A DNA stretch of 64,000 nt from Desulfobacteraceae bacterium RAAP-1 (GCA_001443525.1 LKPX01000002.1:28059-92058); one strand, 5' to 3'; counted from the first letter of the stretch, positions 9,378-18,421 are shown. Translations and numbers: made by a program. The notes: a model not told the origin generated them from the letters alone.

Positions 9378-9710
9378 TTCAGAAAAACACCCTTTGCGGC
9401 TTCACATACGATCCAACATTCTGCCGGTGATTCCGTACATGGATGAGACAGCCTTAAAACTTTTTTTATACCCAATATCAGATAACCACCGTTTCCGTCA
9501 ATGCAGTTGTTGCGGCATTGCTCTTCAGCGGATTGGCATATTTCTGCCATTATTATCTTTTATCCCTTTGTTTTCTGTGTTATTGATCGAAAGGTTTGAA
9601 TTGAGCGTTGCACACGCATTTACTCTATATTTATCGTTTACTCTCCGTCCGTTTTCAATCTGCAATGTTGATATTGATTTTGGGGAATGAATATCTTTCG
9701 GAGGAACAGC
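9378..9710. other. Intergenic region between divergent genes
   Basis: About 330 bases separate the minus-strand CheY-like gene from the plus-strand DUF748 gene. It must hold promoters for both. I find no convincing gene. There is a strong ribosome site GGAGGA at 9700-9705 for the DUF748 gene. A sigma-54-like TGGCAT at 9534-9539 has its GC partner one base too close. Confidence 0.5.
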
Positions 9711-12700
9711 ATGATGCACCCAACTATTCGCCGGGTCTTGCGCCATCCATATTTTCTGATATTGCTGGCAGCGCTGCTGCTATACAGTCTGATGGGCTTT
9801 ATCATCGTTCCCGGAATCATTCGATGGTATGCGCCTTCGTTTGCCAGAAACCGGCTGCATCTTCAGATGGATGTAGGGTCTCTCCGAATCAACCCGTTTT
9901 TATTGACCGTTGACATTCGGAACGTTCGGATCCGGGAAGCCGGCGGAACGCCGCTGATCGAGTTTTCCCGGTTTTACGCCGACGCCGAAACCAGCAGTCT
10001 TCGCCACTGGACGCTGACATTTCGCGAGATCCGCCTTGAAAGCCCTACCCTGCATGTACTGATTCATTCGGATGGCAGCACGAACTTGTCTCAATTGAGC
10101 GGTCCGTCTGCGGAGCCGTCGCATTCTCCCGAAACAACGCCGTTTCGCATGATATTTCAACAGGCCGCTGTGGAAGGCGGGACGGTTCTGCTGACAGATC
10201 AGCGTCAACACACGCCTGCCGAGCTGACACTCCGGAACATAACCGTCCATCTTGCCGACGTATCCACCCTTCCCAACCGCACCGGCGCATGTTCTCTGGA
10301 AGCCGCCACATCCGCAAACGAAACGCTCCGGTGTGACGGGCGTATATCGCTGGCCCCTGTCTCATTTACCGGCAAGCTGGCTGTCGGTTCCCTCCAAATA
10401 AACACCTTGTGGGCTTTCATCCGCGACAGCCTGGCGCTGACACCTCCAGAGGGCAAACTGGATGCGGCCACCGACTGCCATATGGATAATAGTAACATGA
10501 GCTTCGATAATTTCCGGCTGGGAGTGTCCGGTCTCTCCCTGAAGCTGGCCGGAGCGGACAAGCCTCTGTTTCAGGTAGGAACCATTGCCGCAGGACCGGC
10601 ACTCATCGACATAACACAACGCCGGATTCATGTGCAGCAGTTGGGACTGGAAAACGGCGCTCTTCATATCGAAACAGACTCCGCCGGCCGTCTGAATCTG
10701 ACCCAGATGGCTGCTAATGGCCGTAAGGCCCCTGAGTCTTCCGCCAAAATCTCCGGAAAACCATCACCTCCCACGGACACGATTCATAAAAGTGAAAATT
10801 CCCCGCCCTGGGCTATTATCGCTGACGGCGTTGATATCCGGAATATTGCCGTCGATGTCTCTGACGCCAGCAAGCTCAAGCCTGTCCATGCCCAAATTGC
10901 CAGTCTGGGAATTCATTTCAGAGCAGATATCACGGCGGGTGGGTACAAATCCCGGACGGTGCTGCATGAATTATCCACCCGTCTGGACCGTGTCAGTATC
11001 GGAAACATGGCATCCGCCAAACCGCTTTTCAGCACCCGTCAGATATCCCTGGATGGAGGCGAGGCAGATGTGAGTGCTCATTCCGTCAGCATTTCCCAGA
11101 TCGCGCTGAATGATGGCGATGTCAATTTTTCTTTAGATCGGCAGGGCCGCAACAACTGGCAGCAATTCCTGACGCCAGGCAAATCCGTGAAACATCCGTC
11201 TGCGCCGCATCAGGAGAAACCCGGCAAACCCTGGACGTATCGCATTCAAACGCTGAAGCTGAACAAATTTCGATCTGACTTTTCGGATCTATCAGTAAAA
11301 CCCGGAAATCCGGTTGTGAACATTCAGGATTGTTACGCCAGCCTCAGTCCGATCGACGGCAAATCTCCCATCGGGGTGGACCTGACCTTTCGTCTAAAGC
11401 AGGGCGGCGCCATAAAGATTCGCGGCAAGGTCAAAACCGCCGGACATCCGGAAATTGCAGCGGATATCATGGCACATACGGTATCCTTGACGCCTTTGCA
11501 GCCATACATGGAACCCTATGTGGCGCTGAAGCTGAAGTCCGCACTGGCTTCCCTGAAAGGAGCATTTCATTACGGAAGCCGGACTGCAGGCGCTCAAATT
11601 GTTTATGCCGGCAGCGCCAGTCTGGATCACCTGCGGCTGACCGAACCGGGCCTTGCGAAAACCTTTCTGGGCTGGGATGGACTCCATATTCCTCAAATGA
11701 AACTGACGCTGCATCCTGACAGGCTGGATATCCGGAATATTCAGTTAATTAAACCTGTCGGGGAAGTCATCATCGCTAAAAACCGCACGGTCAATCTGAC
11801 GGAAGTACTCAAAAAGCAACCCAAACCCCATGCAGTCACCCATCCGTCTCATTCCGGCGCAAAATCCAGAGACAGCGCCTTTCCGATTCGCATTGGAACG
11901 GTTCATATCGAAAGGGGCGATGTGGGATTTGCGGATTTAAGCCTGATACCGCAGTTCATGACACAAATCACGAATTTGAGGGGAAACATCAGCGGGTTTT
12001 CTTCAACCGGAGAAAATCCCTCCCGGATTCGACTGGAAGGCGACGTCGATCAATATGGAATGGTCAATATCGACGGCAGCATTGCCATGCTGAATCCCGC
12101 GAAATCAACGGACATCACCATGATTTTCCGGAATGTGGAAATGACAAAGCTGACACCCTATTCCGGAAAATTCGCGGGCCGTCGCATTACCTCCGGAAAA
12201 CTCTCGATGGATTTGAAATACCACATCGAGGATAACAAAATGATCGGCAACAATCAGATTATTGTGGACAACCTGACGCTCGGAGAACATCTGGACAGTC
12301 CGGACGCTGTTCATTTGCCGCTGGATCTGGCCATTGCGCTGCTGCGGGATTCCAATGGACGAATTGACATTGGTCTTCCGGTCAGTGGTGATTTAAACGA
12401 TCCGCAATTCAGCTATGGCCATCTGATATGGAAAGCGCTTGTCAATGTGCTGACTAAAATTGTGACGTCACCGTTTCGCGCGCTCGGCGCATTGTTCGGC
12501 GGAGAAAGCCAGCACATGGATGCGGTCGTGTTTGATCCCGGAAAATCGGATTTGCTGCCCCCGGAAAGAGAAAAATTACACACCTTGTCGGAAATGTTAA
12601 AAAAACGTCCTCAACTGCAACTTGTCATACAGGGCAGATACAGCCTCGATGCAGACGGCAAGGCGATCAAGGCGATAGAGGTACGTCAGTCTATCTCCCA

Positions 12701-13094
12701 AAACGCCGGTAAAAAGTGGACGCCTGAAGAAGACATGGGTATTCCGGATTTCTCAGATGCCCGTAACCGGCAATCTCTTGAAAAGATGTTTAAAGATCAG
12801 TATGGTGCTGCAGCACTGAAAACACTGAAGCAGTCCGCGACAGAGAAAAACGCCGGAAACAAATCCGGGAAAAATCCGTCGCTGGCGGAAATGCTTTATG
12901 AAAAGCTGGTGGAAGGAACGCCTCTGCCGCCGGAAAAGCTGATTGACCTGGCGGACCGCCGCTCCCGTGAAATTGCCGGAGAACTGGAAAAAGCCGACGG
13001 CATCCCGCCGGCCAGGCTTAATATCCGCCCCTCAGAGGCACAGACGGAAAAAGGCGCACCTTCCGTGAAATTTTCTCTGGGCGCGATGCCTTAA
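9711..13094 (+). CDS. Giant DUF748 (AsmA/YhdP-like) envelope protein
   Basis: An 1127-residue protein with one N-terminal membrane anchor (about residues 12-32) and a very long periplasmic part. The N-terminal segment with NRLHLQMDVGSLRINPFLLTVDIRNV is typical of DUF748/AsmA-like repeat-beta-groove proteins, thought to bridge inner and outer membranes and move lipids. Near residue 945 an OmpA-like stretch begins (VFDPGKSDLLPPEREKLHTL...LVIQGRYS). This domain order is common in the DUF748 family. I start at 9711 because GGAGGA lies 5 bases upstream; an ATG at 9687 has no comparable site. It appears to be monocistronic. Confidence 0.88.
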   Translation: MMHPTIRRVLRHPYFLILLAALLLYSLMGFIIVPGIIRWYAPSFARNRLHLQMDVGSLRINPFLLTVDIRNVRIREAGGTPLIEFSRFYADAETSSLRHWTLTFREIRLESPTLHVLIHSDGSTNLSQLSGPSAEPSHSPETTPFRMIFQQAAVEGGTVLLTDQRQHTPAELTLRNITVHLADVSTLPNRTGACSLEAATSANETLRCDGRISLAPVSFTGKLAVGSLQINTLWAFIRDSLALTPPEGKLDAATDCHMDNSNMSFDNFRLGVSGLSLKLAGADKPLFQVGTIAAGPALIDITQRRIHVQQLGLENGALHIETDSAGRLNLTQMAANGRKAPESSAKISGKPSPPTDTIHKSENSPPWAIIADGVDIRNIAVDVSDASKLKPVHAQIASLGIHFRADITAGGYKSRTVLHELSTRLDRVSIGNMASAKPLFSTRQISLDGGEADVSAHSVSISQIALNDGDVNFSLDRQGRNNWQQFLTPGKSVKHPSAPHQEKPGKPWTYRIQTLKLNKFRSDFSDLSVKPGNPVVNIQDCYASLSPIDGKSPIGVDLTFRLKQGGAIKIRGKVKTAGHPEIAADIMAHTVSLTPLQPYMEPYVALKLKSALASLKGAFHYGSRTAGAQIVYAGSASLDHLRLTEPGLAKTFLGWDGLHIPQMKLTLHPDRLDIRNIQLIKPVGEVIIAKNRTVNLTEVLKKQPKPHAVTHPSHSGAKSRDSAFPIRIGTVHIERGDVGFADLSLIPQFMTQITNLRGNISGFSSTGENPSRIRLEGDVDQYGMVNIDGSIAMLNPAKSTDITMIFRNVEMTKLTPYSGKFAGRRITSGKLSMDLKYHIEDNKMIGNNQIIVDNLTLGEHLDSPDAVHLPLDLAIALLRDSNGRIDIGLPVSGDLNDPQFSYGHLIWKALVNVLTKIVTSPFRALGALFGGESQHMDAVVFDPGKSDLLPPEREKLHTLSEMLKKRPQLQLVIQGRYSLDADGKAIKAIEVRQSISQNAGKKWTPEEDMGIPDFSDARNRQSLEKMFKDQYGAAALKTLKQSATEKNAGNKSGKNPSLAEMLYEKLVEGTPLPPEKLIDLADRRSREIAGELEKADGIPPARLNIRPSEAQTEKGAPSVKFSLGAMP

Positions 13095-13162
13095 AATGAG
13101 AGGAACGTCCACCGCAGAACTGAATTGAACAGCATGCGTGGATTTAAGATATCAATCTGCTG

Positions 13163-13207
13163 CTGATAAGCTTTCTTATCAGTCTTACACTCAGGCTTAC
13201 ACTCAGG
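13163..13207. repeat. Perfect 8-bp hairpin followed by 12-bp tandem duplication
   Basis: CTGATAAG-CTTT-CTTATCAG at 13163-13182 is a perfect stem-loop, followed at 13184 by two adjacent copies of CTTACACTCAGG (13184-13195 and 13196-13207). It lies just upstream of the thioesterase gene, after the DUF748 stop. It lacks a T-run, so it is not a standard terminator. Confidence 0.7.
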
Positions 13208-13217
13208 ATGTCATGGT

Positions 13218-13640
13218 ATGTCTATCGGAATCGAAAAAGATCGTTTTGCTGAGAAAGACTTATTTGCCCGGCACGTGGGCATTGAACTGACAGAGATGTC
13301 GCCGGGACACGCTGCCGGCCGTTTGAAAATTCAACGTTTTCATCTCAACGGGTTGGGGTTGACGCAAGGTGGCGTTGTCTTTACATTGGCGGACCTGGTA
13401 TTTGCTGCGGCCTCGAATGCAGGGGGACCGCCGGCAGTAGCCATCAACTCCAGCATCTCTATCGTCAAGGCTACTACAGAAGGGGCTGTGCTGACGGCTG
13501 TCGCCACAGAGACGTCCCGCAACGCCAAACTGGCCACCTATACCGTGCATATTACCGACGATGCAAAGGATATGGTGGCCATCTTTCAGGGGATGGTATA
13601 TATCAAGAAAGACAGGAAGCCGCAGCCGCCGGCTGTTTAA
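13218..13640 (+). CDS. PaaI-family hotdog thioesterase
   Basis: A 140-residue single hotdog domain. The segment HLNGLGLTQGGVVFTLADLVFA (described by its HxNGxGxTQGG core) carries the Asn and Asp positions used by PaaI/YbgC-type acyl-CoA thioesterases. The following INSSISIVKAT strand and the C-terminal VAIFQGMVYIKK complete the fold. It converges with an acyl-CoA-ligase-like gene and their stop codons overlap by 4 bases. This pairing is often seen for phenylacetate or fatty acyl-CoA metabolism (inference). Confidence 0.9.
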   Translation: MSIGIEKDRFAEKDLFARHVGIELTEMSPGHAAGRLKIQRFHLNGLGLTQGGVVFTLADLVFAAASNAGGPPAVAINSSISIVKATTEGAVLTAVATETSRNAKLATYTVHITDDAKDMVAIFQGMVYIKKDRKPQPPAV

Positions 13641-15139
13641 CCATACAGCGCCTTAACCTTGATCCGATCGATGGCGCCGGAAGACGTTCGGGGCAATTCC
13701 TCGACAAATGTCACATAACCCGGTTTTTTATACCGGGCGATCCGTGACGCCACAAACTCCTTGAGCGCTTCGGCGCTGAGACTGCTTCCTGCCTTCAGAA
13801 CACAAACCGCCTTGACGCCTTCTCCGAATTTGGGATCCGGAACACCGATGACAGACACCGCCGATACATCCGGGTGTTCCAGGATAACACTTTCAACCTC
13901 TGCGGGATAAACATTCTCGCCACCGGGTTTGATCAGTTCTTTTTCCGGTTTTCTACCGGCAAACCACAGATAACCGTCTGCGTCCGTTCTGCCCAGATCG
14001 CCGGTATGATGCCAGCCGTTACGGAAAATTTTTCGGGTGTAGTCTTTCTGCCCCCAGAATCCCTGAAACACCAGCGGCCCCTGCACCACGATTTCACCGG
14101 TTTCACCGGGAGCGACAGACAAATCCTGATCATTGACAATTCTCATCTTGATAAACAGACCCGGTTTACCTGCGGATCCTGGTTTTTCCAGCGCCGGAGA
14201 GAATGTCACCAATCCTGATGTTTCGGTTTGGCCGTACAGTATCCAGAAAACGCTTTGGGTTTTGGCTTCAAAAGCCCGGATGGTATTGGGCTGATCAATT
14301 CCCAGAATCATGCGCAAACTGGAAACATCGTATGCATGATGATCCATTTCTGTCTGGAGATTGGACAAAATAGGCGGAAAAGAACCGATCACAGAAATAT
14401 GCTCTTTTTCCACCCATTCCAGTGCTTTTTGTGCATCGAAACGATTCATGATAACGTTTTTGCCCCCTGCGTGCATTACGGAAAACGCCAGATTGAGACC
14501 GGTGATATGAAACAGGGGCAGCATGTTGAGGTGGGCATCCTGAGCGGTAATTCCCATTGTCGCCATGGTTTGAAGGTTTGCGATAGTGATATTGGCATGG
14601 GTCAGCACAGCACCGCGGGACTTACCCTCTACCGCTGCCGTATAGATGATGCAGAAAGGATCATCCGAAGCGGTGTCTGAGGCAATGCAGGGAACGCTTT
14701 CCTGCATCAGGGCCTGGATGGAAACGCCCGTTTCGCTGCTGTCTTCAAAACTGAAAAGGCGGCCGGTGAATCCGGTTGTCTGAACAAGCTGTTTGACAAG
14801 CGGCTCGTGAGTCTGATCAAAGCACAGCGCCTTGGGCGCGGCATCTGTCAGGATATGCTGAATTTCTTCGGCGGACAATCTCCAGTTGATGGCGGTGATA
14901 ATCGCGCCACGCGCCGCCGCAGCACCGAAGAGCCGGAAAAAGTGATGGCAGTTGTACGCGATAATACCAATCCGGTCTCCTTTGCCGATGCCCTGCCGCT
15001 TCAGCCCGTCAGCCAGGCTGTTTACCTGTTGCAGCAGGTCCGAGAAGGTAATCCGCTGGCCGTTACACACCAGTGCCGTATGATTGCCGCGGATCTCGGC
15101 GTTTCGTTTAAAAATGTCATAAACTGTGTAAGATCGCAT
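13637..15139 (-). CDS. Acyl-CoA synthetase-like adenylate-forming protein with altered catalytic motifs
   Basis: A 500-residue ANL-superfamily protein. Present are the A5 motif YGQTETSG, HTGDLGRTDADGYLWFAGR (A7/A8 hinge) and GGENVYPAEVE. Two hallmark sites are altered. The P-loop, usually TSGTTGxPKG, reads TAAVEGKSRG. The C-terminal catalytic Lys motif, usually PRTxxGKI, reads PRTSSGAID, with Ala for Lys. It may have weak or different activity (inference). The ATG at 15139 has AGGAG 6 bases upstream and gives MRSYTVYDIF; a start 55 codons earlier would add an unconserved leader. It converges on the thioesterase gene. Confidence 0.88.
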   Translation of the reverse strand: MRSYTVYDIFKRNAEIRGNHTALVCNGQRITFSDLLQQVNSLADGLKRQGIGKGDRIGIIAYNCHHFFRLFGAAAARGAIITAINWRLSAEEIQHILTDAAPKALCFDQTHEPLVKQLVQTTGFTGRLFSFEDSSETGVSIQALMQESVPCIASDTASDDPFCIIYTAAVEGKSRGAVLTHANITIANLQTMATMGITAQDAHLNMLPLFHITGLNLAFSVMHAGGKNVIMNRFDAQKALEWVEKEHISVIGSFPPILSNLQTEMDHHAYDVSSLRMILGIDQPNTIRAFEAKTQSVFWILYGQTETSGLVTFSPALEKPGSAGKPGLFIKMRIVNDQDLSVAPGETGEIVVQGPLVFQGFWGQKDYTRKIFRNGWHHTGDLGRTDADGYLWFAGRKPEKELIKPGGENVYPAEVESVILEHPDVSAVSVIGVPDPKFGEGVKAVCVLKAGSSLSAEALKEFVASRIARYKKPGYVTFVEELPRTSSGAIDRIKVKALYG

Positions 15140-15288
15140 AAAAGGCTCCTGATAAATTGGGTGAACGGGAATGGTTTTCCCAAGTTGGGGCTTGACATGA
15201 TGGTGCTGAACCATTAATGGATAATTAAGCGGGGGAAGCAATGCCCGCAATTTTTCAACAATAATGATGGCTTCGTAAAAGGAACCAT

Positions 15289-15489
15289 ATGACCATGAGC
15301 ACACTGGATGAACATATTCTTAAAACCGCAAAGGAAATTGTTGTCAAATTCATTGAGACCGGACGTATTTCTCCCGGTGGATTCTCTGAATATTTCAAGT
15401 CCATCTATACCACTATTGACGAGACTGTAAAAGAAGCAACCGAAAAAAAATACAAAGAAGCGGAATCCGACGATGACAGAATTTCCTGA
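15289..15489 (+). CDS. Small conserved-type hypothetical protein (66 aa)
   Basis: A short, highly charged helical protein (LDEHILKTAKEIVVKFIETG, then ISPGGFSEYFKSIYTTIDETV). I recognise the style of a small deltaproteobacterial hypothetical whose first helix recalls MucR-type N termini, but no function is established. AAAGGAA precedes the ATG at 15289; a second ATG at 15295 is equally possible. Its end overlaps the next gene, encoding a double zinc-knuckle protein, by 17 bases, so the two are probably co-translated. Confidence 0.65.
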   Translation: MTMSTLDEHILKTAKEIVVKFIETGRISPGGFSEYFKSIYTTIDETVKEATEKKYKEAESDDDRIS

Positions 15490-15823
15490 AAATATTCATA
15501 ACTGTGCGGCCGATGAAGATATGGACTGGGAAAACCGGAAACTGTGCAGCGATGACAGCTGCATCGGTACTGTCGGAGCAGATGGCTGTTGCCGGTTGTG
15601 CGGGCGGGTGTGTACGGATATCCCGGAAGATGATTTCGGGCGGCGACCTTCAGATACTCCAGAAGTGGAATTCATCTCGACAGATACGGTAGATACCCAG
15701 CAATCCACCGATCCGGGCTCAAGCTGGGAAAACCGGCGACTGTGCAGCGACGACAGTTGTATCGGCACGATCGGAGCGGATGGTCACTGCAATGTCTGCG
15801 GTCTGTCTGCACCGGACTGTTGA
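15473..15823 (+). CDS. Tandem zinc-knuckle protein (116 aa)
   Basis: Two copies of a 26-residue Cys module make up most of this protein: residues 19-44 and 85-110, identical at 21 of 26 positions. Each starts WENR and has the pattern C-x4-C-x9-C-x2-C (C25, C30, C40, C43; C91, C96, C106, C109) around SDDSCIGT and GADG. This is a likely zinc ribbon or knuckle. The linker is acidic. DNA of the two copies differs mainly at silent sites, so the duplication is not recent. Partner or target unknown. It is coupled to the preceding 66-residue gene. Confidence 0.75.
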   Translation: MTEFPENIHNCAADEDMDWENRKLCSDDSCIGTVGADGCCRLCGRVCTDIPEDDFGRRPSDTPEVEFISTDTVDTQQSTDPGSSWENRRLCSDDSCIGTIGADGHCNVCGLSAPDC

Positions 15824-16068
15824 AGATGTGCTTTAAGCCGTCGTAAACTGCGTTTTTTATAAACGCTGGTATTATTTTTTCGAGTTTATCGCTATCAGCG
15901 ATATTAATTTAATATTCATGTGGTTATATTATTTATCACTTGAATATTATGAATCAGACGGATATTTTGATTGCACTCTTTCAGGTTTTGATATAAGGAT
16001 TCAGACGGAGAATGTGGAGAAGTGTAATATTTTTATTTTGTTAATGATTCAGCAAAGGAGGAAAAATC
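15824..16068. other. AT-rich intergenic region
   Basis: About 245 bases, clearly richer in A+T than the neighbours, upstream of a small lipoprotein gene. It contains short inverted repeats GCGTTT-TTTAT-AAACGC (15850-15866) and TATCGC-TATCA-GCGATA (15887-15903). It ends with the strong site AAAGGAGG before the lipoprotein start. No convincing gene. Confidence 0.5.
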
Positions 16069-16281
16069 ATGAAGAAAATGGCGATGATTATGGTGTTAGG
16101 CTTGTTTTTGGCTGGGTGTGGGGCTGCTGTAAAAGAATCCGGTTATTATGACCACAGTTCTCACTATAAAAGCTGGAGCCATTTGGCTTTCAGTTGGTTC
16201 GGCTATAACCATGTCACTGAAGAAGCTGCTGATGCGTCTGCTGCTCAAAAATGGTGGGGTATTTCTTACGCCAGACATTGA
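16069..16281 (+). CDS. Small lipoprotein (70 aa)
   Basis: A lipobox LAGC sits right after a hydrophobic signal peptide (MKKMAMIMVLGLFLAGC), so the mature protein is about 54 residues, lipid-anchored at Cys17. The mature part is rich in Tyr, Trp, Ser and His and has no recognised domain. AAAGGAGG about 7 bases upstream of the ATG and a strong terminator 40 bases downstream mark it as a separate, real transcription unit. Confidence 0.75.
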   Translation: MKKMAMIMVLGLFLAGCGAAVKESGYYDHSSHYKSWSHLAFSWFGYNHVTEEAADASAAQKWWGISYARH

Positions 16282-16319
16282 TTTTTTCATCTGATGTGAT
16301 GCGTTGTCCCATACATCCG

Positions 16320-16353
16320 GGGTTGCCTGAAAATATTCGGGCAGCCCTTTTTT
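16320..16353 (+). terminator. Rho-independent terminator after the lipoprotein gene
   Basis: A 10-bp stem GGGTTGCCTG / CGGGCAGCCC with two G-U pairs, loop AAAATATT, followed by six T. Confidence 0.85.
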
Positions 16354-16416
16354 AATGTCGAAGCCGCCCGAAATTCGACTTTTTATGAGGCCGCTTCACC
16401 TGAAAGGAATCCACAC

Positions 16417-17598
16417 ATGGGCAAGGTTCTGATTATCGGCGCCGGAGGCGTGGGGGCTGTTGTCGCGCATAAATGCGCCCGGTCACCCGAGATTTTTTCT
16501 CATATTGTTCTGGCCAGCCGCACGCTGGCAAAATGTGAAGCCATTCAGAAGCAGCTCCCCCGGCCTGTTGACGTGGCCCGGGTGGACGCCGATCACACGC
16601 CTGAAGTGGTAGAGCTGATTCGAAGCGTCAAACCGGATCTGGTTATCAACGTGGCGCTGCCATACCAGGATCTCAGCATCATGGATGCCTGCCTGGAAAC
16701 TCGCGTGAACTACATGGACACTGCAAACTACGAACCGCCGGATGAAGCCAGATTCTGCTATAAGTGGCAGTGGGACTATCACGACAGATTCAAGGAAAAA
16801 GGCATCATGGCGCTTCTGGGGTGCGGATTCGATCCTGGCGTCACCAATGTTTTCTGCGCTTTTGCCCTTAAACACCGCTTTGATGAAATCCATACTGTGG
16901 ATATCATGGACTGTAACGCCGGAGATCATGGCCATCCGTTTGCCACCAATTTCAATCCGGAAATCAATATCCGGGAAGTCACGGCCAGAGGTAAATATTA
17001 TGACAGCGGACGCTGGATCGAAACCGATCCACTGTCAGTGCACCAATCCTTTGATTTTCCTCAGATCGGCGTCCGGGAAATGTATCTGATGTATCATGAA
17101 GAAATGGAATCCCTCGCCAGACATATTTCGGGTATTCACAAAATGCGCTTCTGGATGACGTTTTCACAGGAATACCTGACGCACCTGAGGGTGCTTCAGA
17201 ATGTTGGTATGACCCGGATCGATCCGGTGTTATATCAGGGCGTTCAGATTGTACCGCTCCAGTTTCTGAAGGTTCTGCTGCCGGAACCGTCTTCGCTGGC
17301 GGCGGGCTATACGGGGAAAACCTGTATCGGCTGTATGATCGAGGGCATTAAGGATGGAAAGCCGCTTCGATATTATATCTATAATGTGTGCGACCACGCG
17401 GAATGCTACCGGGAAATCCAGGCGCAGGCGATTTCTTATACCACAGGGGTGCCGGCCATGATCGGCGCCATGATGATACTGACCGGAAAATGGCAGGGCG
17501 CCGGCGTCTTCAATGTGGAAGAATTTGATCCGGATCCGTTCATGGAACAGTTGAATCGTTGCGGACTGCCCTGGATCGAGACATATCCTGAAGGCTGA
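16417..17598 (+). CDS. Carboxynorspermidine dehydrogenase (saccharopine dehydrogenase family)
   Basis: NADPH-dependent enzyme that condenses aspartate semialdehyde with a diamine to carboxy-(nor)spermidine, the alternative bacterial spermidine route. The 393-residue protein begins with the Rossmann motif VLIIGAGGVGAVVAHKC. It then has the family strings NVALPYQDL, YMDTANYEPP, GCGFDPGVTNVFCA and CDHAECYREIQAQAISYTTG. A terminator upstream isolates it from the lipoprotein gene. Its usual partner, carboxynorspermidine decarboxylase NspC, is not adjacent here. Confidence 0.93.
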   Translation: MGKVLIIGAGGVGAVVAHKCARSPEIFSHIVLASRTLAKCEAIQKQLPRPVDVARVDADHTPEVVELIRSVKPDLVINVALPYQDLSIMDACLETRVNYMDTANYEPPDEARFCYKWQWDYHDRFKEKGIMALLGCGFDPGVTNVFCAFALKHRFDEIHTVDIMDCNAGDHGHPFATNFNPEINIREVTARGKYYDSGRWIETDPLSVHQSFDFPQIGVREMYLMYHEEMESLARHISGIHKMRFWMTFSQEYLTHLRVLQNVGMTRIDPVLYQGVQIVPLQFLKVLLPEPSSLAAGYTGKTCIGCMIEGIKDGKPLRYYIYNVCDHAECYREIQAQAISYTTGVPAMIGAMMILTGKWQGAGVFNVEEFDPDPFMEQLNRCGLPWIETYPEG

Positions 17599-17698
17599 TG
17601 GATTTCAGATATACTGCCGGCCGCTTCAAGCCCTATTTTCTCTTCTTGGAGATGACACCATCGGACAGTGTACATCAGTGTACATGCAATTATGAAAA

Positions 17699-18310
17699 CT
17701 ATCTGGAAAGCGCCATCAGCCGATACACCAGCATGCCGGACATCCAGGCGATATCCTCCGGAGACAGCATGTCGCCGATACTTTCATCAAAAAGAATGTT
17801 AGCTTCCGCCGGAAATTCAGCATCACCTTCCCACAGAATCAGTTGGACGGGAATTTTGGGAAATAACCAGAACTCAAACCCCGCATCTCCGGCAGGGATG
17901 GAACGTCCGGACAATTTTTCAGCCGCTTTTGACAACGCCTGAACATTTTGACCAAACGTTTTCTTTAAGGGATCGATAGCACGTTTGACAAAAGCGCTGA
18001 AATAAAATGAGGCGCCCGGAATTTCTCGGTATGCCACCCAGTTGTCTGAAGGTTTCCGTTCCGAACCGGACTGAAGATAGTGCAGAATCAACACCTGTTC
18101 CTGAATGGGAACCTCAGGGGAATCCGGGGATTCATCCGTAAAGCGGTAATCCGGCATGTGAATGCGATAGATCCGATTGAGAAATGGCGCCTGGATACAG
18201 GCAGCTCCACTTTCAAAACCACCGCGTTGCGCCACAGTACTGAACGATTCCTGCAGGAGTGCTTCAACGGCAATTTTCGCGGCATTATAATAATCATCGA
18301 TACGTGGCAT
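17699..18310 (-). CDS. DUF3786 protein
   Basis: A 203-residue cytosolic protein with the DUF3786 pattern. It has an N-terminal helical part (YYNAAKIAVEALLQ), a central YREIPGASFYFSAFVKRAI, and a C-terminal FPKIPVQLILWEGDAEFPAEANILFD. The function of the family is not established; members are often found near corrinoid and iron-sulfur proteins in anaerobes. Here it lies directly downstream of acsE but behind a strong terminator, so it is either read through or has its own promoter. Confidence 0.75.
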   Translation of the reverse strand: MPRIDDYYNAAKIAVEALLQESFSTVAQRGGFESGAACIQAPFLNRIYRIHMPDYRFTDESPDSPEVPIQEQVLILHYLQSGSERKPSDNWVAYREIPGASFYFSAFVKRAIDPLKKTFGQNVQALSKAAEKLSGRSIPAGDAGFEFWLFPKIPVQLILWEGDAEFPAEANILFDESIGDMLSPEDIAWMSGMLVYRLMALSR

Positions 18311-18354
18311 ACACTTGATGAACTCCTAAATGTCGAATTTATTTACCTGATACT

Positions 18355-18397
18355 GTCATAAAAACAACAAAGCCCCGCTGAATTCACCGGGGCTTTG
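18355..18397 (-). terminator. Terminator of the acs operon
   Basis: Read on the minus strand: CAAAGCCCCG-loop-CGGGGCTTTG (18368-18397), with an inner loop of ten bases, followed by TTGTTTTT. It sits 25 bases after the acsE stop and separates acsE from the DUF3786 gene. Confidence 0.88.
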
Positions 18398-18421
18398 AAT
18401 ACAACGGCTAAACAGTCCGAC

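Noticed and set aside
9534..9548. Sigma-54-like promoter TGGCAT-N-TGCC
   Set aside because: The GG-to-GC spacing is one base shorter than required, so it is unlikely to function.
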